Source: Dichotomicrobium thermohalophilum (GTDB lineage Bacteria; Pseudomonadota; Alphaproteobacteria; Rhizobiales; Rhodomicrobiaceae). Taken from it: a stretch of 64,000 bases of DNA. Shown one piece after another: positions 8,852 through 16,973 of this stretch (its first letter is position 1; each line of letters opens with the position of its first letter). The stretch spans positions 1,202,501 to 1,266,500 of the forward strand of contig NZ_QXDF01000001.1 of the NCBI RefSeq assembly GCF_003550175.1, written 5' to 3'. The notes beneath the pieces are model-generated. The model ran no database searches. It was not told the origin of the DNA and was given only the letters and a program-made list of their open reading frames with translations. The translations under genes were made by a program, and so were the position numbers.

Positions 8852-10696
8852 TCAACCCGTCGTCGCCCGGGCGCTCGGCCGGGTCCGTTCGGTTTCGCCC
8901 GGCTGGTCCTTCTCGCGCATGTCCTCAAGGTCCTGCGCGAACAGCTCTTCAAGTTCCTCCGCCCGTCGCTTTGCTCGCGCGCGCATCTTCTGGGCGTCGG
9001 TGAAGTGCTTGTAGTCGTCGAACAGGTGCTTTTCGTCGTGCTTGCGGAAAGTCTCGATCAGGCCGTTGGCCTCATGCGGCGGCAGGCCGAGGCCCTGCAG
9101 GAGATCGCCCGAAACCTTGAGCGCGGTGTAGAATGTCTCCCGGTAGATCCGCGTGATGCCGAGATCCATGAGCCGATGGACGTGCTGGCGATCCCGCGCG
9201 CGGGCGAAGATCGGAATGTGCGGGTAGCGCGAGCGCAGGAACGACGCCGTCTTGATGCTGTCCTCAGCATTGTCGATCGCCAGTACAACGGCGCGGGCCT
9301 GCCCCACTTGCGCGGCTTCCAGCACTGCCGGATTGGTGGCATCGCCGTAATAAATCTTGTTGCCGTACTGTGCCACGAAGTCGACCTGCTCGACGCTGGC
9401 ATCCAGCGCGGTAAACGGGATGCGCTGGGCGCGCAGGATGCGCGCAACGATCTGGCCGAAGCGGCCGAAGCCCGCGATGATGATGTGCCCCTTTTCGTCA
9501 GGCATCTCGTCGAAAGCTGCCGGAACGGCGGGCGTTTTGGGTCGCAGCCATCCGTCAAGGACGAGCAGAACCGGCGTGGCGACCATGGACAGCGTCACCA
9601 CCACGCTGACGAACTCGGACACCGGCTCGCTCACCACGTTCTGCGCCACCGCGTTGGTCAGCAGCACGAAGGCGAACTCGCCGCCTTGCGACACCGCCAG
9701 CGCCAGCCGGCGCGCGGCGGGGTTGTCCAGCCCGTAGAACCGGCCCAGCACAAAGAGCACGACGATCTTGAGGGCGAGCAAGCCGACCACCGCCGCGGCG
9801 ATGTCGCCCGGCCGGTCGCTCAGCAGCGACACGTTGAGCGCCATGCCGATCGACAGGAAGAACAGCCCGAGAAACAGCCCGCTGAACGGGGCGATGTCCG
9901 CCTCGATCTGATGGCGGTACTGCGAGTCGGCGAGTAGGGCGCCCGCGATGAACGCCCCTAAAGCCGCGGACAGCCCGACCCAGTCCATCAGCATCGTGAC
10001 CAGCACGACCGTGAGAAGCGCGCTGGCCGTCGTCGCCTCGCGCACGCCGGTGAGCGCCACCAGCCGGTAGAGCCGCGCCACGACGAAGCGTCCGACGATG
10101 ATGATCGCCGCAAGCGCGCCCAGTAGCTTGACGGCGGCCAGCAACGTCATCTCGTCTCCCGCCAGCGAGGCGGCGGCGAACAGCGGGACCATCGCGATCG
10201 CCGGAATGGCGGCCAGATCCTGAAACAGCAACACCGAGAACGCCACCCGGCCGTGCCGCGCGCGCAGCTCGCCCTTTTCATCGAGCACCTGCAGCGCCAG
10301 CGCGGTGGAGGACAGTGACAGCGCAATGCCGAGAAACAGCGCGATCGCCGGGCTCAGGCCCAGCAGTAGGCCGCCGCCGGTGAGCAGAACCGCGGTCACG
10401 ATGACCTGTGCCGCGCCAACGCCGAAGACCGCATGGCGCATCGCCCAGAAGCGGCGCGGCCGCAGCTCCAGCCCGATCAGGAAGAGGAGGAGCACCACGC
10501 CGAACTCGGCGATGTGCAGGATCGTCTGAACCTCGTAAAGCGAATAGACCAGCCCTATGCCGTAAGGTCCGATCAGCACGCCGGCAAAGATGTAGCCGAG
10601 CGCCGAGCCGATGCCGAGCCGGCGTGCCAGCGGCGCGATGATCGCCGCCACGGCGAGGAAAACGGCAAGCTGCGTCAGGCTGGTGGCTTCCATCAT
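8852..10696 (-). CDS. Kef-type monovalent cation/proton antiporter with RCK domain
   Basis: The 614-residue membrane protein has a CPA2-family Na+/H+-exchanger domain with about 12 helices in residues 1-385. A cytoplasmic Rossmann RCK/TrkA-N domain begins near residue 410 (HIIIAGFGRFGQIVARIL, YYGDATNP). The charged C-terminal tail ends in a probable coil. This is the architecture of KefB/KefC-like potassium efflux systems, which act in cytoplasmic pH and electrophile defence. No KefF/KefG ancillary gene is adjacent, so the exact subtype is open. The start MM at 10696 has no competing upstream start. Confidence 0.88.
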   Translation of the reverse strand: MMEATSLTQLAVFLAVAAIIAPLARRLGIGSALGYIFAGVLIGPYGIGLVYSLYEVQTILHIAEFGVVLLLFLIGLELRPRRFWAMRHAVFGVGAAQVIVTAVLLTGGGLLLGLSPAIALFLGIALSLSSTALALQVLDEKGELRARHGRVAFSVLLFQDLAAIPAIAMVPLFAAASLAGDEMTLLAAVKLLGALAAIIIVGRFVVARLYRLVALTGVREATTASALLTVVLVTMLMDWVGLSAALGAFIAGALLADSQYRHQIEADIAPFSGLFLGLFFLSIGMALNVSLLSDRPGDIAAAVVGLLALKIVVLFVLGRFYGLDNPAARRLALAVSQGGEFAFVLLTNAVAQNVVSEPVSEFVSVVVTLSMVATPVLLVLDGWLRPKTPAVPAAFDEMPDEKGHIIIAGFGRFGQIVARILRAQRIPFTALDASVEQVDFVAQYGNKIYYGDATNPAVLEAAQVGQARAVVLAIDNAEDSIKTASFLRSRYPHIPIFARARDRQHVHRLMDLGITRIYRETFYTALKVSGDLLQGLGLPPHEANGLIETFRKHDEKHLFDDYKHFTDAQKMRARAKRRAEELEELFAQDLEDMREKDQPGETERTRPSARATTG

Positions 10697-10927
10697 GAGG
10701 GCGTCCGTCGGTGTGGAAAGGCGCGCCGGATACGGCGGACGCTTCGCAGCCTACCACAGGGCGGTCAACGCGGCACGCGCGGTGGTTGATCGGTGTTGTT
10801 CCGATGGTCGGGCCAATGGACAAATGGCCGCGACGGTGGTATTCATCTCCGGTGATCCTATATCGGGAACCAGAAGGCATTCGCCCTTGCCCGCCGCTGC
10901 GGGGGCCGGTCATCCGATTTCCTTTTC

Positions 10928-11013
<86 letters not shown>

Positions 11014-11050
11014 TCACTTAGGGCAAAATCGTTTCCTCCAATCCAGACTT

Positions 11051-11070
11051 GGGGAAGCATATGGGGAAGC
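11051..11070 (+). repeat. Arm-type site pair near attL
   Basis: GGGGAAGC occurs at 11051-11058 and 11063-11070, 37 bases inside the left attachment repeat. The same octamer occurs three times inside the right end. Paired short direct repeats flanking the core are what tyrosine-integrase arm sites look like; binding is inferred. Confidence 0.55.
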
Positions 11071-11125
11071 GCTGTACAGTCGTCAGGGCGACTGGGTGTA
11101 GCGATTGCCCGGCAGCTGTTTCCTA

Positions 11126-11968
11126 GGCCGTGAACTCATAAACGGCTGAGGGAATTCCCAAACCCTGACGAGTCAGATCCAACGCGGGTCATAAGGAGGA
11201 TTGCGCATGGCCCGCTACGATCTCACCGATCTCGAATGGTCTGTCATCGAACCGCTGCTGCCGAACAAGCCACGCGGCGTACCGCGGGTGGACGACCGGC
11301 GCGTGCTGAACGGGATATTCTGGGTCCTGCGTTCGGGCGCGCCCTGGGCGGACCTGCGGGAGCGCTACAGGCCGAAGGCGATCCGCACAACCCACTTCCG
11401 CCTGGACCAGGGCCGGCGTCTGGGACCGGATTATGGACGCGCTGACAGAGGCTTATGAAGGCGATATCCAGATGATCGACGGCACCAGCGTGCGAGTTCA
11501 TCACTCTGCCGCCACTTTAAAAAAAGCCACCCGGATCGTTGTCTCGGACGAAGCCGGGGCGGTCTTACAATAAAGATCCATGCTCTCACCAACCGGGCCG
11601 GACTGCCGATAAGGCTCCCGATCACGCCCGGGCAGACCCGCGATGTCCAACCGGCTCTCGGGATGCTCGAAGGGATCGGCGCCGGCGCCATGCTTCTTGC
11701 GGATAAGGCCTATGATGCCAGCACCCTCCGCAGCCAGCTTCACCAGCAAGGCGTGTTCGCCAACATTCCGGCGCGCGCGGGCCGCTAGTAGCCGATCGTG
11801 TTCAGCCCGTATCTGTATAAGGCGCACAACGTGATCGAGCGTTTCTTCAACAAACTCAAGTTCTTCCGCCGGATCGCTACGCGCTATGACAAACTCGGCT
11901 CGACCTTCCTGGCGATGATCAAGCTCGCCGCAATCCGCTTATACCTGCGCGCTTATGAGTGTACGGCC
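11126..11968 (+). mobile_element. Decayed IS5-family (IS427-like) insertion sequence
   Basis: The element is about 843 bp. The left end GGCCGTGAACTCATAA and the reverse complement of the right end, GGCCGTACACTCATAA, form imperfect inverted repeats, and both sides are flanked by TA, the usual duplication for the IS427 subgroup. The transposase within is frameshifted. It sits 112 bp inside the left attachment repeat. Confidence 0.75.
11207..11968 (+). pseudogene. IS5-family transposase, inactivated by frameshifts and a stop
   Basis: The frame opens well at 11207 with an AAGGAGGA ribosome-binding site and a typical N-terminus (MARYDLTDLEWSVIEPLLP). It shifts frame near 11405 (continuing as AGVWDRIMDALTEAYEGD) and again near 11540 (RGGLTIKIHALTNRAG), and then meets a TAG after IPARAGR near 11789. 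The last piece is NVIERFFNKLKFFRRIATRY, ending near 11970. The order of pieces matches an IS427-group DDE transposase. At least three lesions make it nonfunctional. Confidence 0.8.
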
Positions 11969-12680
11969 TAAGATGCTTGGGGTCGGCAGTTTGATTCCGC
12001 CATGCGCAATTACAGTCGATCGAGGTGGCCCGCGAAGTCCTGAAAAACATACCATCTTTGGTAAGCAGAAAGGTCGGTGGTTCGATTGCGGCAGCCGGAA
12101 TCAAACTACTTCCTTTCATTACTCAACCCTATAAGAAAGTCGTAAACAGTTGGTGGCGCTGGATAAAAGTCGCCCAAAAAAGCGGGCTCACGACCGTCGC
12201 CTCTCAGGCGGCGTTGCGGATGCGTGTCTCTGGCGTATTCGGGTCATGCCGTAGCGTCAGGCGGGGCGACCACGGGGCGAACTCGTACGTCTTTCAGCCA
12301 CGGGTACGGCCCCAGGCTGAGTCGCGCTTGCCAGCATGTCTCCGCGACCAGGCGCTCTGACAACGGTCGTCCGCGTCGAACGCGCCGATGCGCACGCGCC
12401 AAAAATTAGCGCGCGTCGCGCTGCGTATCTGGAAAGTCTGCGGCCTGTATTCGCCCCGAACCTGAAAAGATTTTCATTTTTGCTGCGTTGCGAAATGACA
12501 ACACAGAGCGCTTAGTTTGATGTTTGTCATGAGTCATGGTCTTTGAGGTGAAGATTTGGGTTGTTTTCGTCTTGCAAGCTGCCGCGGTGTTGGGTATCAG
12601 GCGCACATAACTTTGGTGAACACATCAAACGGAAGGGCGCTTCTGCCCTATCCGGCGTATATAGAGTACGGGGTGGGCAG
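11969..12680. other. About 700 bases without a convincing gene
   Basis: Between the dead IS5 copy and the ATP-sulfurylase remnant. A 111-residue open frame at 12025-12360 has no recognisable motif or ribosome-binding site, and I do not accept it as a gene. An AT-rich patch at about 12465-12560 may hold the promoter of the old ATP-sulfurylase gene. No repeats or RNA genes were seen. Confidence 0.4.
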
Positions 12681-13258
12681 ATGGACGCGAGTCGCCAACA
12701 GGGCTCGGTCAAGTCGCATACTGACGTTGCAACAGCTGAGCTGTTTGCCGCGCCGGAGCAGATCGAAGGCCTGAAGCGCGAGGCCGGGGAGCTGCCGAGC
12801 TGGGATCTGAGCCCGCGCCAGATCTGCGATCTCGAACTTCTGATGAATGGCGGCTTCGCGCCGCTGAACGGCTTCCTGCGCGAGGCTGATTATCACAGCG
12901 TCTGTGACACCATGCGGCTGGAGAGCGGCGCGCTCTGGCCGATGCCGGTGACGCTCGATGTGAGCGCCGAGTTCGCCGATCGCGCCCGCGCCGCCGGGCG
13001 GATCGCGTTGCGGGACGCCGAGGGCGTGCTTCTCGCGCTGATGGATGTCGAGTCGGTCTGGCGCCCCGACAAGACGCGCGAGGCGCAGGCGGTCTTCGGC
13101 ACCACCGATGTCGCTCACCCAGGCGTGCGCTACCTGTTCGACACCGCGGGCGAGGTTTATCTCGGCGGGCGGGTGATCGGTATTCAGCCGCCGGTGCATT
13201 ATGACTTCCACCATCTGCGCGCCGATCGCGCCTTATGCATCCACCCGGCGCAAGGTGC
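12681..13258 (+). pseudogene. ATP-sulfurylase N-terminal fragment of a collapsed sat-cysC fusion gene
   Basis: From the ATG at 12681 about 180 residues match the N-terminal PUA-like part of ATP sulfurylase: SWDLSPRQICDLELLMNGGF, PLNGFLREADYHSV and LWPMPVTLDVS. The match ends at VHYDFHHLR, near 13218, just before the catalytic domain. The next bases read in another frame as APIAPYASTRRKV, which is the C-terminal part of APS kinase. The catalytic ATP-sulfurylase core and most of APS kinase are therefore deleted and the joint is out of frame. IS66 later landed 30 bases further on. A functional gene would have made PAPS from sulfate and ATP. Confidence 0.8.
13251..13258. repeat. Left copy of the IS66 8-bp target duplication
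   Basis: CAAGGTGC here and at 15692-15699 flank the IS66 element exactly, the 8-bp duplication expected of the IS66 family. Confidence 0.9.
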
Positions 13259-13279
13259 GTAACCGTCCGGTGAGGACCG

Positions 13280-14806
13280 TCAGTGGGCTTGCTTGAAGTT
13301 CCACGGCAGTAATTCGTCGATCCGGTTGACCGGGTGATCGGCGATATGGGTGAGAACGTCCCGGAGATAGGCTTGCGGACCGAGCCCGTTCAGCCGGGCG
13401 GTGCCGATCAGCGAGGCGATGCTGGCTGCCCGTTCGCCGCCGTTATCGGAGCCGGCGAACAACCAGTTCTTGCGTCCCAGCGCGATCGGCCGGATCGCGC
13501 GCTCCGCCGCATTGTTGTCGATCTCGATGGTTCCGTCATCGAGATAGCGCGCAAGCGCCGTCCAGCGCGACAGCGCATAGCGGATGGCCTGCGCCGTGGC
13601 GCTCTTCCCGGGCAGGCGGGCGCGCTCGCGCTCAAACCAGCCTCTGAGAGCCTCGACCTTCGGGGCGGCATGCTGCTGGCGGATTTTGCGGCGCTGATCC
13701 GGCGGTGAACCGCGGATATCGGCCTCGATGTCGTAAAGCTCGCCGATCCGTCGCAGCGCCTCCTCGGCCACCGGCGCCGGCCCCGCGACAGTCAGGTCGA
13801 AGAACTTGCGCCGTACATGCGCCCAGCACGACGCCTCGACAATGCCGCTGTTATCCGGCCGGTACAGTCCCTTGAACCCGGCATAGCCGTCGGCATGAAG
13901 AATGCCGGCAAAGGCCGTCAGATGAGTTTGCGGACGGATGCCCTTGCGGTCCGGGCTGTAATGGTAGCACACGGCCGGCGGCGCTTTGCCGCCATAAGGC
14001 CGGCCGTCGCGGACGTAAGCCCATAGCCGCCCCTGCTTCGTCTTGCCCCGCCCCGGATCGAGCACCGGAACCGGCGTGTCGTCGCCATGAAGGCGGCTTC
14101 CGGCAAAAACGTGCGCGCGCAGCGCGTCCACCAGTGGCGCCATCAGCCCCGCCGAGCGGCCCACCCAGTCGGCCATGGTGGAGCGGGCAATCTCCACGCC
14201 TTCGCGGGCATAAATCTCGGACAGGCGGTAGAGCGGAAGATGGTCGCAATATTTGGCCGTCAGCACATGGGCAATAAGACCCGGCCCGGGCTTGCCCCGC
14301 GCGATCGGCAGCGACGGCGGATCGGCCTGCACCACCGTATCGCAGCCTTTGCAGATCAAACGCGGGCGGATATGGCGCACCACGCGGAACGAGGCCGGGA
14401 CGTAGTCCAGCACTTCCGACACATCCGCGCCCGCCTTGAGGAAGCGGGCGCCGCCGCAATCGGGGCAACAGCTGCTGGCTTCATGCAGTTGTGGAACGCG
14501 CGGCAGATGATCCGGCAAGGGTTGACGGGCCGGTTTTTCCCGCTCTTGCCGGCCAGGCGAAGCCGGCTCACGCGGCTGCTCCTGCGCCGCGCACGCCTCG
14601 ATGTCCTCGAGCGTCAACTCAAGCTGCGCGATGGCCCGCTCGATCTTCTCCGAGGAAGCGCCGAACCGCGCCCGCCGCAGCGCCGCCAGCTGCGCCTTCA
14701 GCTTGTCGATCAGCGTGCCCTGTGCACGCAGCTCAGCCGCCTGGGCGGCGATGATCGCCCGCAGCGACTCGGGATCGGAAGGCAGGGCGTCGAGAGCAGC
14801 GTCCAT
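13280..14806 (-). CDS. tnpC: IS66 family transposase TnpC
   Basis: The 508-residue protein has the IS66 architecture: an N-terminal coiled segment (residues 1-60), a zinc-binding region with CCPDCGG and CKGCD near residues 110-155, and a DDE catalytic domain with LHGDDTPVPVLDPG. The C-terminal helical part has NNAAERAIRPIALGRKNWLFAGS. The family needs TnpA and TnpB for full transposition; both lie upstream on the same strand. No frameshift was seen. Confidence 0.93.
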   Translation of the reverse strand: MDAALDALPSDPESLRAIIAAQAAELRAQGTLIDKLKAQLAALRRARFGASSEKIERAIAQLELTLEDIEACAAQEQPREPASPGRQEREKPARQPLPDHLPRVPQLHEASSCCPDCGGARFLKAGADVSEVLDYVPASFRVVRHIRPRLICKGCDTVVQADPPSLPIARGKPGPGLIAHVLTAKYCDHLPLYRLSEIYAREGVEIARSTMADWVGRSAGLMAPLVDALRAHVFAGSRLHGDDTPVPVLDPGRGKTKQGRLWAYVRDGRPYGGKAPPAVCYHYSPDRKGIRPQTHLTAFAGILHADGYAGFKGLYRPDNSGIVEASCWAHVRRKFFDLTVAGPAPVAEEALRRIGELYDIEADIRGSPPDQRRKIRQQHAAPKVEALRGWFERERARLPGKSATAQAIRYALSRWTALARYLDDGTIEIDNNAAERAIRPIALGRKNWLFAGSDNGGERAASIASLIGTARLNGLGPQAYLRDVLTHIADHPVNRIDELLPWNFKQAH

Positions 14807-14869
14807 AAAGCGAAGCTATGTGATTTGCCGCCGGCCGAACAGGACGGCTTGCCCAGGACCACAAAATAA

Positions 14870-15217
14870 TCACACCACACGCCGAGGCGGCGCGGTCCAT
14901 GCCGGACGCCGCCAATCGATCCCTTCCCACAACATGGCAAGCTGCGCCGCGGTCAGGCGCGCCGTCCCGTCGGCCGGCGACGGCCAGGGAAAGCGGCCAC
15001 GCTCGAGAACCTTGTAATAGAGGCAGAAGCCTTGCCCGTCCCAATACAAAAGCTTGATCCGGTCGCCGCGCCGGCCGCGAAAGGCGAACACCGCGCCTGA
15101 AGCCGGGCGCTGGCGCAAGACCTCCTGCGCCACGGCCGACAGGCCGGCAATGCCCTTGCGCATGTCGGTCACGCCGCAGGCCAGATAGACCCGCACACCC
15201 GGACCCGGCGCAATCAT
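14870..15217 (-). CDS. tnpB: IS66 accessory protein TnpB (Orf2)
   Basis: The 115-residue protein matches the small IS66 Orf2 family: YLACGVTDMRKGIAGLS near the start, FRGRRGDRIKLLYWDGQG in the middle and a basic C-terminus. Its start overlaps the end of tnpA by 4 bp, which suggests translational coupling. Its role in IS66 transposition is required but not mechanistically defined. Confidence 0.93.
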   Translation of the reverse strand: MIAPGPGVRVYLACGVTDMRKGIAGLSAVAQEVLRQRPASGAVFAFRGRRGDRIKLLYWDGQGFCLYYKVLERGRFPWPSPADGTARLTAAQLAMLWEGIDWRRPAWTAPPRRVV

Positions 15218-15621
15218 GCCGCCTCCACGGCCCGGATCAGGGCGCCGAGACGCTCGACATCCATCGTCGCGTCGATCCTCACAGCCCGGCCGTTGCGGCA
15301 GACAATCTCGACACGCGCGTCAGGTGTTCGCACCGGCTGCGCCGTGGTCTCCGGCCCGGCGCCATCCGCATGAACCAGTTCCACGGGAAGAAACGAGATC
15401 GCCCCTTCAGCATCGGATCCGCCACGCCGGTAGCGCCGCCGCCAGGCGTAAAGCTGCTGCGGGAGAATATCGTGCCGGCGCGCCACCGCCGCTGCGCTGA
15501 TCCCCGGCCTCGCAGCTTCCTCCAAAATGCTCAGCTTTGCTTCCACCGACCAGCGCCGCCGCCGTTCGCGGCCGGTCATGATCTCCATCCGTCCCATCGC
15601 TATCCCATGGCTTCGCAACAA
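15214..15621 (-). CDS. tnpA: IS66 accessory protein TnpA (Orf1, HTH)
   Basis: The 135-residue frame carries a helix-turn-helix typical of IS3/IS66 Orf1: RRRRWSVEAKLSILEEA, then ISAAAVARRHDILPQQLYAW. The true start may be an internal methionine (MGRMEIM or MEIM), which would shorten it by about 9-12 residues. First gene of the IS66 operon, overlapping tnpB by 4 bp. Confidence 0.88.
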   Translation of the reverse strand: MLRSHGIAMGRMEIMTGRERRRRWSVEAKLSILEEAARPGISAAAVARRHDILPQQLYAWRRRYRRGGSDAEGAISFLPVELVHADGAGPETTAQPVRTPDARVEIVCRNGRAVRIDATMDVERLGALIRAVEAA

Positions 15622-15691
15622 ATTGCCAAATCAATTGCGAAACCTGGACCAGAACGGCTTCAGCGCCAATCTAAGCTCACCGGACGGTTAC

Positions 15692-15962
15692 CAAGGTGCG
15701 CGACCTGATCGAGCCGCTCGGCGGCTTCCTGGAGGTGCATGTCTCGACGCCGCTGGAGGAATGCGAGAAGCGGGATCGCAAGGGGCTATACAAGCTGGCG
15801 CGCGAGGGCAAGATCACCGGTTTTACCGGCATCGACGATCCATATGAGGCGCCGGAAGCGCCCGAGGCCGTGATCGATACGCTGAGTATGTCACCGGATG
15901 AGGCAGCACATACGCTGCTGCTGAAGCTGGAGGCGATGGGGCTGGTTCGTCAGTCTTCTTAA
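15692..15962 (+). pseudogene. APS-kinase C-terminal fragment of the sat-cysC relic
   Basis: After the right IS66 end the frame reads [19 protein letters not shown], then [19 protein letters not shown] and [19 protein letters not shown], and stops at 15960-15962. These are the C-terminal segments of APS kinase (CysC), the kinase that makes PAPS. The P-loop half of the enzyme is absent. Removing IS66 joins this frame to the APIAPY segment before the element, confirming one former gene. It is nonfunctional. Confidence 0.85.
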
Positions 15963-16140
15963 CACGGCATCAACGCACCTCAATGCGCCAGAGTGTGGTC
16001 ATCGGCGCGGGGTAGAGGGTGATGTTGTCGGAACGGGCGAAAAAGCGTCCGTCCGGCGTGGCGCTTCGGGCGTTTAGGCCATTCATGAAATTGCTTTTCG
16101 TGCCGCGCCTCGACAGCGCCCATCCGATGATCGACTAACG
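15963..16140. other. Relic junction between the sat-cysC remnant and the sulfotransferase
   Basis: Two truncated reading pieces meet here. On the minus strand about 36 codons read GLNARSATPDGRFFARSDN and end WRIEVR-stop at about 15971. On the plus strand 16085-16138 encodes MKLLFVPRLDSAHPMID and then stops, which resembles the first strand of a glycosyltransferase. Neither continues, so this looks like a recombination scar. Confidence 0.4.
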
Positions 16141-16932
16141 TCAGGCTGGCCGCGTCGCGCCTGAGCTTAGCTTCCGAGAAGGCGCGGCCACAGTCAGACC
16201 GATGGTTTCGACATCGAACAGCGACCTGATTTCCGGGTGCCGCCCGAAGACGTCATCCCGGAAGGCGACGGCCTGTTCAAGCACATCCTCCGGCATATCC
16301 CTCATCCATTGGCCTTCAAGGTGAAAATCTCTGTTGAACCGCATTTTCCGGTTGATCAGCATGTCACCCTGCTGCTCGTCGGTGCCACGCCGGGCATAGC
16401 CTTCGAGAAAGAGCTCCGGATCATCCGGGAAGGGAAAATCGAATTTTCGGCAGAAATCGGCAAGGACCGATTCTGGCGAAATCAGCAATTTCTCATGCTG
16501 AACGACGAAACACTGGCCGGCATTTTGCGCGATAAAATCAGCATAACTTTTCATTCGCTCTTGCCAGGAAAACAGGCTCTTTTCAGCAAACCTAGTTGTG
16601 AAATCGAGAATCTTTTCCGGATTTTTGTGCTCGAACTTTTTCTTTGAGTATCGGAAGTAGCTGTTCACCCAGGAAACCGGATCTTTTACCGACAGGATGA
16701 ATTTCAATGTCCGTCCATGAAGGGCGTCCAACAGGCGATTGTAATCTTTTGGTGAAAGCGACTTAGGCAAAGGCATTTCGGCGGCCCAATCTTCCATCGC
16801 CGCCCAGCTTATGCTGCTATGCTTGTCGCCTAGAATATTAGCTGCGACTCGCAAATCCAAATTTACTTCGATGATCCCTCGCAAAGCGTTCGTTCCGCTG
16901 CGCTGTAGGCCGAATTGCTTGATGATTTCCAT
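16141..16932 (-). CDS. Sulfotransferase-like protein
   Basis: From the ATG at 16932 the protein has 263 residues and begins MEIIKQFGLQRSGTNAL, a P-loop-like 5'-phosphosulfate-binding motif of PAPS-dependent sulfotransferases. SVKDPVSWVNSYFRYSK near residue 100 fits the 3'-phosphate-binding strand-loop-helix. The family moves sulfate from PAPS to a sugar or other hydroxyl group. An in-frame ATG at 16995 would overlap the lyase gene, so 16932 is preferred. It lies beside glycan genes, and the broken PAPS-synthase relic is its other neighbour. The acceptor is unknown; the specific substrate is inference. Confidence 0.7.
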   Translation of the reverse strand: MEIIKQFGLQRSGTNALRGIIEVNLDLRVAANILGDKHSSISWAAMEDWAAEMPLPKSLSPKDYNRLLDALHGRTLKFILSVKDPVSWVNSYFRYSKKKFEHKNPEKILDFTTRFAEKSLFSWQERMKSYADFIAQNAGQCFVVQHEKLLISPESVLADFCRKFDFPFPDDPELFLEGYARRGTDEQQGDMLINRKMRFNRDFHLEGQWMRDMPEDVLEQAVAFRDDVFGRHPEIRSLFDVETIGLTVAAPSRKLSSGATRPA

Positions 16933-16973
16933 GATCTTATCTTCGCGTCTTAAAAGCACCCCACATAAACAGC

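Larger units (their letters stand above)
13259..15691. mobile_element. Intact IS66-family insertion sequence
   Basis: A 2,433-bp element with terminal inverted repeats: GTAACCGTCCGGTGAG at the left and its reverse complement at the right. It is flanked by the 8-bp direct repeat CAAGGTGC and contains the standard three genes tnpA, tnpB and tnpC on the minus strand, all open. Ends, duplication and genes are all intact, so it may still be active. It interrupts the APS-kinase part of the sat-cysC relic. Confidence 0.93.

Noticed and set aside
8705-9937. 410-residue open frame on the plus strand
   Set aside because: Antisense to folP and the Kef-type antiporter; its product is rich in R, H, Q and A with no motif.
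12025-12360. 111-residue plus-strand frame after the dead IS5 copy
   Set aside because: No ribosome-binding site, motif or plausible composition; left as gene-free sequence.
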